From the NCBI GenBank assembly GCA_963402885.1, contig OY727095.1, positions 24,557,001-24,621,000 of the forward strand: 64,000 bases of DNA, read 5' to 3'. Position numbers and translations under genes: made by a program. Below, one piece after another: positions 34,621-46,445 of the stretch. Every line of letters starts with the position of its first letter. Positions within the stretch are counted from its first letter, which is position 1. The stretch is from Antedon bifida (Eukaryota; Echinodermata; Crinoidea; Comatulida; Antedonidae). The notes beneath the pieces were generated by a model. The model had not been told where the DNA came from. It saw nothing but the letters and a program-made list of their open reading frames with translations, and ran no database searches.

Positions 34621-35335
34621 AGCCTAACCTATAATCTATAGAAACAACAACTAGTATAAAACCTTCTGAATTGTTTCTAAAAAGAAGACCAAGAAATAGG
34701 TTCACTTTGTTAAAACCAAACCTATAGCCCAGTTGAAGAGAAATAGTTGAAACAAAAATAATATCATATAAGGGTATAGTTAAGGAAATTAAGTGTAGGA
34801 AATAGAGTCAAAAGTAATGCAGGAGAACTAGTTAAATGTTTCCTGGTGTAGTAAATATGGTATGTGGACCTCATATGTATTTAATATACTGTACATACAA
34901 GATATGTTTTGTACACATAGATCATAAGTTCTGGCGAACAAGAAATACCAGGTGTAAATACTACATAATTTTTTGGTTATCTTGTGATATTTAATGGATC
35001 ATTTTAAATTGATTGATTTCCGAAACATGTATTATAGTCTTAGAAATAAACATTGAGAGTAACTACAACACAACGTGTAATGTTTATGTGTACTCCTTTA
35101 CAACTTCATCATTTATTTTAAAATCAATATAATGTATCTTCATTCATACAAGAAAAGTTCAACCATAACCACTAAACTTATTTGACGGTTTGAAAAGGCC
35201 ACCAAAGGCGGCTTTTGCTTGTAAACTGTAATGTAATAATCCTCTAGGTACACCTTTTGATTGCCATGAATAATGTTTGATCAACATACATAAATTGAAA
35301 ATCCAAAAAAGGAATTGTTATTTTAAACTACTTAC
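34621..35335. other. Intronic, no feature recognised
   Basis: A+T-rich end of the 25.8-kb PIGK intron up to the donor GTAAGT (35330-35335 on the minus strand). Nothing else supported. Confidence 0.4.
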
Positions 35336-35446
35336 AAACTTTGACAGCTTTTTTGCACTTCCAAAAGATACAGCCTCCAAAAATTCTAAAGCATGATATG
35401 TATAACGGTCAATTACATAAACACCAATAGCAGGATCAACATGATG
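35336..35446 (-). CDS. PIGK: PIGK (GPI8) exon
   Basis: A 111-nt, phase-0 exon between acceptor TTTGTTTAG and donor GTAAGT. It encodes HHVDPAIGVYVIDRYTY and ALEFLEAV, matching the conserved DPAIGV..DRYT....EFLE block of GPI8. The tail before the junction (FGSAKKLSKF) is variable in the family. It connects in frame with DSLS of the upstream exon and with FEVCPK of the downstream exon. Confidence 0.95.
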
Positions 35447-35875
35447 CTAAACAAATAAACCAGACGGTTAGAAAATGATTGTATAGGGTGATTTGTGATA
35501 CTACAGTAAAGTGGTATATCTATTAGTATTGAATCCAGATGAACCTGGTACAGTTAGCAAGCCTCTCTTACTGTACGGCGACATGCTTTTGTCTAATTTA
35601 TGTAGATACATTTGCGTGTAAAACAAATTACAACCTTAGCATATACATACTATAAACAGGCAATGTTTTTCACAAGTCATGGAGTAGTTAGTTCAAAACT
35701 TGGACTTTTGTGTAATCCGGTGATGTAAGACCATCAATATAAAGAAATGATAGAAACACATTATTGATCCTCAGAGTTTATTGTGTTTATTTTGAGTGCT
35801 ACATATATTTTGAATTGAATTTCTTAAATTATACTCTAGGCCGCAGAAAAGAGTTGTTTATTACCGATTACTTAC
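35447..35875 (-). other. Short PIGK intron (429 bp)
   Basis: Only 429 bp between two exons whose other introns exceed 25 kb; no transposon is recognised in it. Confidence 0.85.
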
Positions 35876-35993
35876 TGATAAGGAATCCTCACCCACTTGA
35901 CTACTTCCGATGCCTATCAAATTAGGTGAATAGAAATACTCATACATTGAAGCAGCCTGGCATGTGTCGACAATAAATAACAGCTCATTATAT
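35876..35993 (-). CDS. PIGK: PIGK (GPI8) exon with catalytic cysteine
   Basis: A 118-nt exon (acceptor TTTTTCAG, donor GTAAGT). One base completes the Arg codon from the previous exon; it then encodes YNELLFIVDTCQAASMYEYF and SSQVGEDSLS. The Cys in VDTCQ is the nucleophile of the peptidase C13 fold that forms the thioester with the substrate. Its intronic acceptor is only about 30 bp from the edge of a transposon unit starting at 36024. Confidence 0.96.
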
Positions 35994-36023
35994 CTGAAAA
36001 ATTAAAAAAATATCAATATACAA

Positions 36024-36219
36024 CTAGAATTTAATTTGTTTAGGTGATCATTTTTATAATTTTACTGACATTAAATTAAAAAAAATATCACATATGTTCA
36101 AATACGATCACAAAATGCCATCCTCTGACCTAATGTGTATACGCTTATAGTGCTGAGTTGTGCCTATAATGTCTTTCATATAGAATACAATATACTGTAT
36201 ATCTATATACAGTGTAGCA
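36024..36219 (+). mobile_element. Unit 5 (B subfamily), left fragment
   Basis: Starts CTAGAATTTAATTTG and carries the B-type subterminal TAGGTGATCAT. It is interrupted at AGTGTAGCA|TAGGTGAAA by R copy 2 and resumes at 39167. The intact unit 6 reads AGTGTAGCATAGGTGAAA at the same place. Confidence 0.85.
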
Positions 36220-39166
36220 TCTATATATAAATTATGGTTAATTCTGACATAGGCGAGCACAATGCAAAAACTTTGGTACAAATCTCCGCCTTGGATACCT
36301 ACCTTATCTATCTCAGATGTACCGCGAAACATAGATTTGATTACATTAGTATTCAGTTCGACGCTATTGTTCCATATTTCTATCTTAGGAAGATATTATA
36401 ACGAGTTTTTTAACAAAATTTATGATTTCAACAGTAGATTTTCAACTCAATTTCAATTCTTTGCGATCAAAGTAATTTCCGGGTTTACGATAAGTTCACC
36501 TTGCAACAACCTGGTTTCAACTATTTTCTCTCTTTTATACACAAGGGAGCAGTTAAAATAATAGATTTGACCCTAAAGGTGACTGGAAACAGGCACTTTC
36601 CATCAATCAATACAGTGTCCCTTTGGAAGATGAAAAAAAAATCAGATAGTAGGACTGGAGCTTAAGTTGGCCATTTGTCATAGGCATTTCAGTTGTTTGT
36701 TTATTTTAAAACATACCGCGCGTGTGTGAAGGTACAGTAGTTAAAAAATAGAAATTATATGCAAATTAATAAAGATCAAATTAAATATACGCCATAAAGA
36801 ATCGGAATATATTGTGGGGAATAGTATTATAAAATTACATAGGGAGATTTGATGATAAGACATTTTGTTTAAAATCGAGTGAAATCCTGTGATAGCTGAG
36901 TTTTATTGAGTAAGCTGGCAGGAATAACTGTAGGCTATCTTCCTGTGTCCTGTTAGGACCGAGATGTCTGCCCATGTTGCAACCCGTAAATGTCTTCTTT
37001 CTTGGGCCCACTCTGTCACGGCAGTTAGTTTCAAAAGATGTTTAAATTAAATAATGTTTTAATAATTATTAGGATGGTATTTATTTGAACTAGACATGAA
37101 ACTCGTCACTTTGACGAGTTAGTTATCCGCACCACGACAAACGCCACATGCACGTCATACGTTGGAATATTGCACACAGATAAAGATTATGGCATTATGA
37201 CAAGAACTGAAGAATATGATATGCTGTTAGTGCTGAATTTTGTGTCATATAGTATATACATGCAAACAGTATAAGCTGTATACATATTACATACAGTGTA
37301 GAATAGGTGAAATTACGGGACCCGCCATTTATTCCAATTTTTAACATGGCGACGGTATCAAAATGAAACACTTAGATAGCAATTTCAGAAGGAAATTATC
37401 TCAGGAACAACATATTAACGTGTAGAAGAAATTTGAATACGTAAAATATAGATGCGCACCCTTTTAAATGTGATGAACTATTACGCAAAATATGAAAATA
37501 CGACTTTTTTTATTCAACTGGCCATATGATGACGTCACAACATCCGATTGGCAAAATGTTTACATGAATTCGTATCTACAATCCAATAGCTTCCAGAAAA
37601 CGTTTTAATCGTGATTATCACATTTTATTCTTACGAGCTATTACAGATTAAAATTTACTGTAAAGATGAAATTAATGACCCACGTAATTAAAATGTTTAG
37701 GCATGATGACGTCATAAAAATTAAAATATTTTTATCTCATGCTAAAGAAAGTTGATTGACCTACACAATATATAAATTTAGGAGAAAAAGGAATACAGAT
37801 AAGCATGATGCGCTCCATTGAATGTGATGAGCAATAACGAAAGAGACAAAAATCCTATATTTTACATTCGTGTGGCCATACGATGACGTCACAATGTTTT
37901 TTTAGCCTTATCGATGCATGATCCGATATCTACAACTCATCAACTTCTAGATTTTGTAATAAAAATAAACGGTTCACGGTTTACTTTAGAAACTATGACT
38001 GTTTAAAAAAAGACATAATTTTGACGATTTTTTAAGCTTTTTCATAAAAAATGCGCACGAATTGTCTAATTCAACGTGTTCGTATGGCGTTATTTAAACT
38101 GGAAAAGGTCTAAATTGTTTTCAAAATTACTAGGAAAGACTTGAAAAATATAATTCAAGAGAAAAAAATATGTTTTTAACGCTACGTGCGCACCGCGTGC
38201 GTAAAAAATTGCGCGCCCGTGGGAATTTTTGACATGCTCAAAATGACAAGAAACGCATAAAAAGTTGATTAGAAATTAATTTTGCGCATTTTGAAATTTT
38301 AAATGCGCGTGCGCGCATAACTTCTTGTGAAACATGCCATTTTTAATCCGTAGAAAGTTTTGCCCCTGATATGACTTAAATTTTGTCAAAGTGTCAATAC
38401 TAAATGACTTTTGGTTTTTAATCTATAATCAATCATTGAAATTCATAAAATTGCGCGTAAGTCACGTTGCGCAACTATGACGTCATTCAAAAATAGGAGG
38501 TGCACAACTTCACGTAAATGCCCATATGTTGTCAAAGTTATGAAATGTTATGTTTACACATTTTAGAGAAACGTGACTCACAAAAAGGAAGGAAGGATCC
38601 AAGAATAATACAGAAAAAAACTATTGATCCCATACAATAACAAGGAGTTATCCGCTTGGTATACCAAGCGGATAACTAATAAACGCCTCTTCAATAAAAC
38701 ATCACTTTGAATAATAATCCACCCCCCACCCCCAAACCAACTATCTAATAAACGTCCATCCACATTTATAATAACACAATTATACTATTTGTAGTAGAAT
38801 TCATTGCACTGTTATCTACAATTTACCAAGCATTTGTTATTGTTTTTTACCACTTTTCATATCTATTAGAGGATTTCATTTGATTATAAATGTTACCATA
38901 TTATTAAAACTAAAAAATTTAACATATATCCCTCGAATAAGCACCTCCCTCAAATGAACTCCGCCTCCCCAAAGGGCCCTACCAAACAATAAAAACTATA
39001 CTTTAAAATGTTATTAATCATCTAAAACACTGTGAAACAAAGTAGTTTAGTTTTACGAATGTCAAGCATTTTCAATAATGGTAACCGACAGAAAACGTAC
39101 AAGGAGAACATTATCATTCCGAGAACCATCGTCTACACTTCCTAGAGGGGGAGCGAGAGAAGTGAG
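36220..39166 (+). mobile_element. R-family Helitron, copy 2 (split by unit 4)
   Basis: Begins TCTATATATAAATTATGG after A 36219 and ends GAGAAGTGAG before T 39167, so it sits exactly in an A|T site of unit 5. Compared with copies 1 and 3 it lacks the last 12 nt (CTCACCCTCTAG), the 3' arm of the terminal palindrome. Without the 1590-bp unit 4 it is about 1357 bp and closely matches copy 1. Confidence 0.87.
37090..38679 (+). mobile_element. Unit 4: complete single insertion, A|T target
   Basis: This is the reference copy, because its empty site survives in R copy 1: TTTGAA|TAAAC. It runs from CTAGACATGAAACTCG to GGATAACTAA (1590 bp). The 5' palindrome AACTCGTCA-CTT-TGACGAGTT lies at 37100-37121, with GTTATCCGC just inside. 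The 3' hairpin AGTTATCCGCTTGG..CCAAGCGGATAACT is at 38647-38677. No protein is encoded. Structure resembles non-autonomous Helitron/Helentron-type elements, although the 5' end is CTAG rather than TC. Confidence 0.88.
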
Positions 39167-40259
39167 TAGGTGAAATTACGGGCCTCACATATGTTCTAAT
39201 TTTCTAGTATGATGACATAATCAAATCAAACATGAAGATGACAATTTCGGAAAATAATGATTTGAGCAAAAAGATATAAGATGTTGAAAAAAATAGGACT
39301 TTAAAAATTTGTATTTAACTTTGGCAAAAAAAATGAAAAAACTACTTTTAACTTCAACTGGCCATATTATAACGTCATCCGATGGGCACAACTTTTATAT
39401 GAATTGATATCTACATTTCAGCAGCTTCCATAATAACTTATAAACATCTATGTCACCTTTAATTCTGAAGAGCCGCAAGATACTAAAACAATATAGTGAG
39501 GGTGAAATTACATGACCTATGTAAAAAATTTAAATTGTGGCAATTCATGAGAAAGATAATTAATTGAGTAAGCACATATTAAAATTTGAGGGAAAGTCGG
39601 GCACAAATAAACAAGATGCACTCTGTTGAATGTGATAATCTATGACGAAAGAGAAAAAAAACATAATTTTTATATTCAATTGGCCATTTGATTTGATGTC
39701 ACAACATCGTTTACGTCAAATGTGTACATGAATTTATATACTGCAACAGCAATGGCTTCCAGAATAAGTTAAAATAATTCGGGGTCATCATGCATTCTGA
39801 AGAATGATTCTAATTTTAGTGAATGTACTAAGGATGGTAAGTAGAATGCGAATTGTACAAAAAAATTGTATCGCGCAGTGATTTTTTTAAACAAGCCTAA
39901 TTCATGCTCTAAATTGATCAAAACGTAAATTTGAGCTTTTTAAATTTTTAATGTGCTATTTCATGCGGATGACTATGTGTACACATACGTTTTTATTTGC
40001 TAATTATACCCTTGACCTGAAGTTTACGTATAGTGAATTTGATTGATGTGATGATGAGTTATTGAGATACATGATTGATAATGTGATTTCACAAAATGGC
40101 ATATAAATGACGTCAGTGATGAGTGATCATGCTCAAAAGCTTATTAGGATTAAATTTAATTATTCAAAAGACATTATGAAATTTTGGTGATCATTGACAT
40201 TTAACTTTTTGAGATAATTGTTACACAAAATCTGTACAGAGAGAAATAAATAATAAGAA
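39167..40259 (+). mobile_element. Unit 5 (B subfamily), right fragment
   Basis: Continues unit 5 from TAGGTGAAATTACGGG to GAGAAATAAATAATAAGAA, directly abutting unit 6. It is shorter than unit 6 owing to internal deletions, and lacks the terminal hairpin. Confidence 0.82.
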
Positions 40260-41784
40260 CTAGAATTTAATTCGTCACTTTGACGAATTATAGGTGATCA
40301 TTTTTATCATTTTAATGAAATTAACATTTTTTAAACATGCATGTACGTTAACATACGATCATAAAAAGTTGATGTACGCCATCCTATGACATGATGCATA
40401 TACACTTATAGTGCTGAGTTGTACCTATTATGTGTCATATACAATATGTACAGTATATACTGTATATCTATATAAAGTGTAGCATAGGTGAAATTACGGG
40501 ACCCACATCATGTTCTAATTTTTTGGTATGATGGAATTATCAAAATAAACTCGAAGATGACAATTTCGAAAGATAATGAATTGAGCAAATAAATATAAGG
40601 ATTGGAAGAGAATTTGACACGTAGAAGCGCAATGCGCGCTCTTTGAAATTTGTATGATTTTGACTAAAGAAATTTAAAAACTACTTTTTAACTTCAACTG
40701 GCCATATGATAACATCACATCATCCGATAGGCTTAATTTTTATATGAATTCATATCTACATTTCATCAGCTTTCATAATAAGTTATAATCTTCAAAGTCA
40801 CCTTTAATTCTGAAGAGCTGTAAGATATTCAAATGTATGTTGTAGCTGAAATTACACGACCTAGGTTATTCAAGTTTTTACGCGTGATGACATAATCAAA
40901 TTGAAAATGTTGACAACTCATGAGAAAGATAATTAATTGAGCAAGCACATACTAAAATGTGTGCGAAAATCTGGTTCAAATAACGGAGATGCGCTCTATT
41001 GAATGTGATAACCCACACAAAAAGATAAAAATCACTAATTTTTTAATTCAAGTGGCCATTTGATGACGTCATACCATTTTGTACGTCTAATGTGTATATA
41101 CATTTATATCTACAACTTATTGGCTTCCATATTCAGTTTAAAAAATTGGGGGTCATCTTCCATTCTGAAGAGTTATATTCATTTTAAAAAGGCCCTACTT
41201 TTTACCATTTTTAGCACTTTTGTACAATTAATGTGCGCATTTTGTCATTTTTAACGTGCTCGTATAGCGTTATTTTAAGTCGGAATGGACTCAGCATTTG
41301 GTGAATGTACTAAGGAAGATGAGTAGAATGCAATTTGTTCAAAAAAATGGTATTTTTTTACGCTTTCTATGTACGCACGCGCAAAAACGTGTTTTGCGCA
41401 GTAATTTTTTAAAACACGCAAATGGCCTAATTCATGCTCTAAATTGATCAAAACTTAATTTGGAGCATTTTAATTTTTTAACGCGTAATTTCACGCGCAT
41501 GACCTTGAAACGCGCAAGTTTTTATTTGCTAATATTTTTACCCTTGACCTGAAGTTTACATGTAGTGAATTTCATTGATATGTAATAAAGAGTTATGGAG
41601 ATATGATTGATAGAGTGATTTCACAAAATCGCGTATTAATGACGTCACGGTTGAGTGATCACACTGAAAAGCTTATTATGGCTAAGTTAAAGTATTTAAA
41701 AGACATTGTCAAAAATTTGTGATCATTGACATTTAACTTTTTGAGATAATTGTTACACAAATTTGTACAGAGAGAAATAAATAA
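40260..41784 (+). mobile_element. Unit 6 (B subfamily)
   Basis: Starts CTAGAATTTAATTCGTCA. The palindrome is AATTCGTCA-CTT-TGACGAATT, with both arms changed relative to the A subfamily so pairing is kept. Subterminal motif TATAGGTGATCAT replaces GTTATCCGC. It ends at AATAAATAA without a hairpin. Length 1525 bp. Confidence 0.85.
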
Positions 41785-43317
41785 CTAGACATGAAACTCG
41801 TCACTTTGACGAGTTAGTTATCCGCACAACAAACGCTACGTGTACGTCATACGTTAGAATTTTGCACCCAGAAAAAGATTATGGCATTATGACCTGATCT
41901 GAAGAATATGATATGTTGTTAGTGCTGAATTCTGTCAATTTTGTGTCATATAGTATATACAGTATAAACAGTACAATCTGTATACATATTACATACAGTG
42001 TAGAATAGGTGAAATTACGGGACCCGCCATTTATTCCATTTTTTAACATGGCGACGGTATCAAAATGAAACACTAAAATACCAATTTCGGAAGGATATTA
42101 TCTCAGCAACAACATATTAGCGTGTAGAAGAAATTTGGATACGTAAAATATAGATGCGCGCTCTTTTAAATGTGATGAACTATGACGCAAAATATGAAAA
42201 TACGACTTTTTTTATTCAACTGGCCATATGATGACGTCACTACATCTGATTGACAAAATGTTCACATGAATTCGTATCTACAATCCAATAGCTTCCAGAA
42301 AACGTTTTAATCGTGATTATCACATTTTATTCTTACGAGCTATAACAGATTAAAATTTACTGTAAAGATAAAATTAATGACCCACGTAATTTAAATTTTT
42401 AGGCATGATGACGTTATAAAAATCAAAATATTTTTAACTTCATGCGAAAGATAGTTGATTGACCTAGATAATATTAAAATCTCGGAGAAAATGGAAGACG
42501 GATAAGCGTGATGCGCTCCATTGAATGTGATGAGCAATAACGAAAGAGACAAAAATCCTATTTTTTACATTTGTGTGGCCATACGATGACGTCACAACAT
42601 CCGTAAGGAAAAACTTCTGCATGAATTCATATCTACAACATATCTGCTTACATATTAAGTTAAAAAACTCGGGGGTAACGGTTGATCCTGAGGAGCTATA
42701 ATAGATTCAAAATAGGCATAATTTTGACAATATTTTGTAACTTTTGCAACTAAAACGCATGCAAATGGTCTAAATCAACGTGTACGTATGACGTCATTTT
42801 AATTTTAAATGATGTCAATCTTTTTAAAAATGACTAGGAAAGGCTGGAAAATCACAATTTAATAGAAAAAAACATGATTTTCATGCTGTGTGCGCACTGC
42901 ACGCGTAAAATTGTTCGCGCGCGTGGGAAATTTTGACATGCGCAAAATGTCATGAACGGCGTAAAAAGTTGATTAGAAATTAATTTTGCGCATTTTAAAA
43001 TTTTTAATGCGCGTGCGCGCGTAACTTCTTGTAAAACACGCAATTTTTAGTTAACTAAAAGTTTGCCCTTGATATGACTTAAATTTTCATAAAGGGTAAA
43101 AAAAAAATTACTCTTGGTTTTTAAGCTATGATCAATCATTAAAAATCATAAAATCGCGTGTAAGTCACGTTGCGCAACTCTGACGTCATTCAAAATAGGA
43201 GGTGCACAACTTCACGTAAATGCCCACATGTTGTCAAAGTTATGAAATATTATGTTTACACATTTTAGAGATACGTGAGCCACAAAAAAACGGGAAAGAA
43301 ATAAGAACTAGATTTGA
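41785..43317 (+). mobile_element. Unit 7 (type a)
   Basis: A full-length unit of 1533 bp lacking the 3' hairpin. It carries exact TGACGTCA palindromes at 42232, 42587, 42789 and 43181 and a decayed one near 42407 (TGACGTTA). Very similar to units 9 and 13. Confidence 0.88.
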
Positions 43318-44852
43318 ACTCGTCACTTTGACGAGTTAGTTATCCGCACGACAAACGCCACGCGCGCTTCATACGTTGGAATTTTGCACACGGAAAAAGA
43401 TTATGGCATTATGACCTGAACTGAAGAATATCATATGCTGTTAGTGCTGAATTCTGTCAAGTTTGTGTCATACAGTATATACAGTGCAAACGGTATAATC
43501 TGTATACGTATTACATACAGTGAAGAATAGGTGAAATTACGGGACCCCCTCGTTTATTCCTATTTTTAACATGGTGACGGTATCAAAATGAAACACTAAG
43601 ATAGCAATTTCGGAAGTACATTATCTCAGCAACAACATGTTAGCGTGTAGAAGAAATTTGAATACGTAAAATATAGATGCACGCTCTTTTAAATGTGATG
43701 AACTATGATGCAAAAGATGAAAATACGACTTTTTTTATTCAACTAGCCATATGATGACGTCACAACGTCGGATTGGAAAAATGTTTACATAAATTCGTAT
43801 CTACAATCCAATAGCTTCCAGAAAACGTTTTAATCATGATTATAGCTTTTTATTCTGACGAGCTATAACAGATTGAAAGTTACTGTAAAGATGAAAATGA
43901 GTGACCCACGTTATTTACATTTTTAGACATGATGACGTCAAAAAAATTAAAATATTGTTAACCCATGCGAAAGGTAGTTGATTGACCTAGAAAATATCAA
44001 AATCTGGGTTAAAATGAAAAACGGATAAGTGAAGATGCGCTCTATTAAATGTGATGCTCTATGACGAAAGATACAAAAATCCTATATTTTATATTCGCAT
44101 GGCCATACGATGACGTCACAATGTCCTGTTAGCAATATTGATGCATGATACGATATCTACAACTAATCATCTTCCAGAATACGTAATAAAAATAACTTTT
44201 ACCGTTTAGTTTAGAAACTACGACTGTTTTAAAAAAGGTATAATTTTGACAAATTTTAAGGAATTTTTAAACTTTTTCATCAAAAACGTACGTAAATTAT
44301 CCAATTCGACGTGCTCGTATGACGTTAATTTTAAGTCAAAATTGTTTAAAAGTTGGTAAAATTACTAGAAAAGGCTGGAAAAACATAAATCCCGCGAAAA
44401 AAAATGGTTTTCAACGCTACGTGCGCACCGCGCGCGTAAAAATATGCGCGCGCATGGGAATTTTTGACATGCTCAAAATGACATAAAACGCGTAGAAAGT
44501 TGATTAGAAATTGATTTTTCGAGATTTGAAATTTTAAACGCGCGTGCCCGCGTAACTTCGTGTGAAACATGCCATTTTTTTCCCACAGTCAGTTAGCGCA
44601 AGATAAAACTTAAACTTTTTCTAAGTTTCAAATTAAAATGTTATATGGTTTTCGATCTATGTTAAATACGCGAAATTCATAAAAACGCGCGCAAGTCACG
44701 TTGCGCAACTCTGACGTCATTCACAATAGCAGGTGCACAACATCATGTGAATGCCCACATGTTGACAAAGTTATAAAATGTTATGTTTACACGTTTTTGA
44801 GTTACGCGTGACACAAAAATGACAGAAAGAAAGAAGAATACAGAAAAAAAAA
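43318..44852 (+). mobile_element. Unit 8 (type b)
   Basis: Starts CTAGATTTGAACTCG. Its second half differs from unit 7 (CCTGTTAGCAATATTGATGC, TCTAAGTTTCAAATT) and matches unit 12 and unit 3. It ends in GAATACAGAAAAAAAAA without a hairpin. 1535 bp. Confidence 0.87.
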
Positions 44853-46445
44853 CTAGACATGAAACTCGTCACTTTGACGAGTTAGTTATCCGCACAACAA
44901 ACGCCACGTGCACGTCATACGTTAGAATTTTGCACCCAGAAAAAGATTATGGCATTATGACCTGATCTGAAGAATATGATATGTTGTTAGTGCTGAATTC
45001 TGTCAATTTTGTGTCATATAATATATACAGTATAAACAGTATAATCTGTATACATATTACATACAGTGTAGAATAGGTGAAATTACGGGACCCGCCATTT
45101 ATTCCATTTTTTAACATGGCGACGGTATCAAAATGAAACACTAAAATACCAATTTCGGAAGGATATTATCTCAGCAACAACATATTAGCGTGTAGAAGAA
45201 ATTTGGATACGTAAAATATAGATGTGCGCTCATTTAAATGTGATTAACTATGACGCAAAATATGAAAATACGACTTTTTTTATTCAACTGGCCATATGAT
45301 GACGTCACTACATCTGATTGACAAAATGTTCACATGAATTCGTATCTACAATCCAATAGCTTCCAGAAAACGTTTTAATTGTGATTATCACATTTTATTC
45401 TTACGAGCTATAACAGATTAAAATTTACTGTAAAGATAAAATTAATGACCCACGTAATTTAAATTTTTAGGCATGATGACGTTATAAAAATTAAAATATT
45501 TTTAACTCATGCGAAAGATAGTTGATTGACCTAGATAATATTAAAATCTCGGAGAAAATGGAAGACGGATAAGCGTGATGTGCTCCATTGAATGTGATGA
45601 GCAATAACGAAAGAGACAAAAATCCTATTTTTTACATTTGTGTGGCCATACGATGACGTCACAACATCCGTAAGGAAAAAATTCTGCATGAATTCATATC
45701 TACAACATATCTGCTTACATATTAAGTTAAAAAACTCGGGGGTAACGGTTGATCCTGAGGAGCTATAATAGATTCAAAATAGGCATAATTTTGACAATAT
45801 TTTGTAACTTTTGCAACTAAAACGCATGCAAATGGTCTAAATCAACGTGTACGTATGACGTCATTTTAATTTGAAATGATGTCAATCTTTTTAAAAATGA
45901 CTAGGAAAGGCTGGAAAATCACAATTTAATAGAAAAAAACATGATTTTCATGCTGCGTGCGCACTGCACGCGTAAAATTGTTCGCGCGCGTGGGAAATTT
46001 TGACATGCGCAAAATGTCATGAATGGCGTACAAAGTTGATTAGAAATTAATTTTGCGCATTTTAAAATTTTAAATGCGCGTGCGCGCGTAACTTCTTGTA
46101 AAACACGCCATTTTTAGTTAACTAAAAGTTTGCCCTTGATATGACTTAAATTTTCATAAAGGGTAAAAAAAAAATTACGCTTGGTTTTCAAGCTATGATC
46201 AATCATTAAAAATCATAAAATCGCGCGTAAGTCACGTTGCGCAACTCTGACGTCACTCAAAATAGGAGGTGCACAACTTCACGTAAATGCCCACATGTTG
46301 TAAAAGTTATGAAATGTTATGTTTACACATTTTAGAGATACGTGAGCCACAAAAAAACGGGAAAGAAATAAGAATAATACAGAAAAAAAAAAATATTGAT
46401 CCACTACAATAACAAGGAGTTATCCGCTACTAAGCGGATAACTAA
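44853..46445 (+). mobile_element. Unit 9 (type a, hairpin end)
   Basis: Body nearly identical to unit 7 and unit 13, but with a complete 3' end: AGTTATCCGC-TACTAA-GCGGATAACT then AA directly followed by the next unit's CTAG. 1593 bp. Confidence 0.88.

Larger units (their letters stand above)
9575..35335 (-). other. 25.8-kb PIGK intron filled with mobile elements
   Basis: This interval separates exon 35336-35446 from exon 9323-9574, and the protein alignment across it is uninterrupted, so no exon is missing. It contains a 165-bp tandem triplication, the 10.8-kb integrase element, hairpin-ended units 1-3, and three LINE remnants. Confidence 0.9.
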
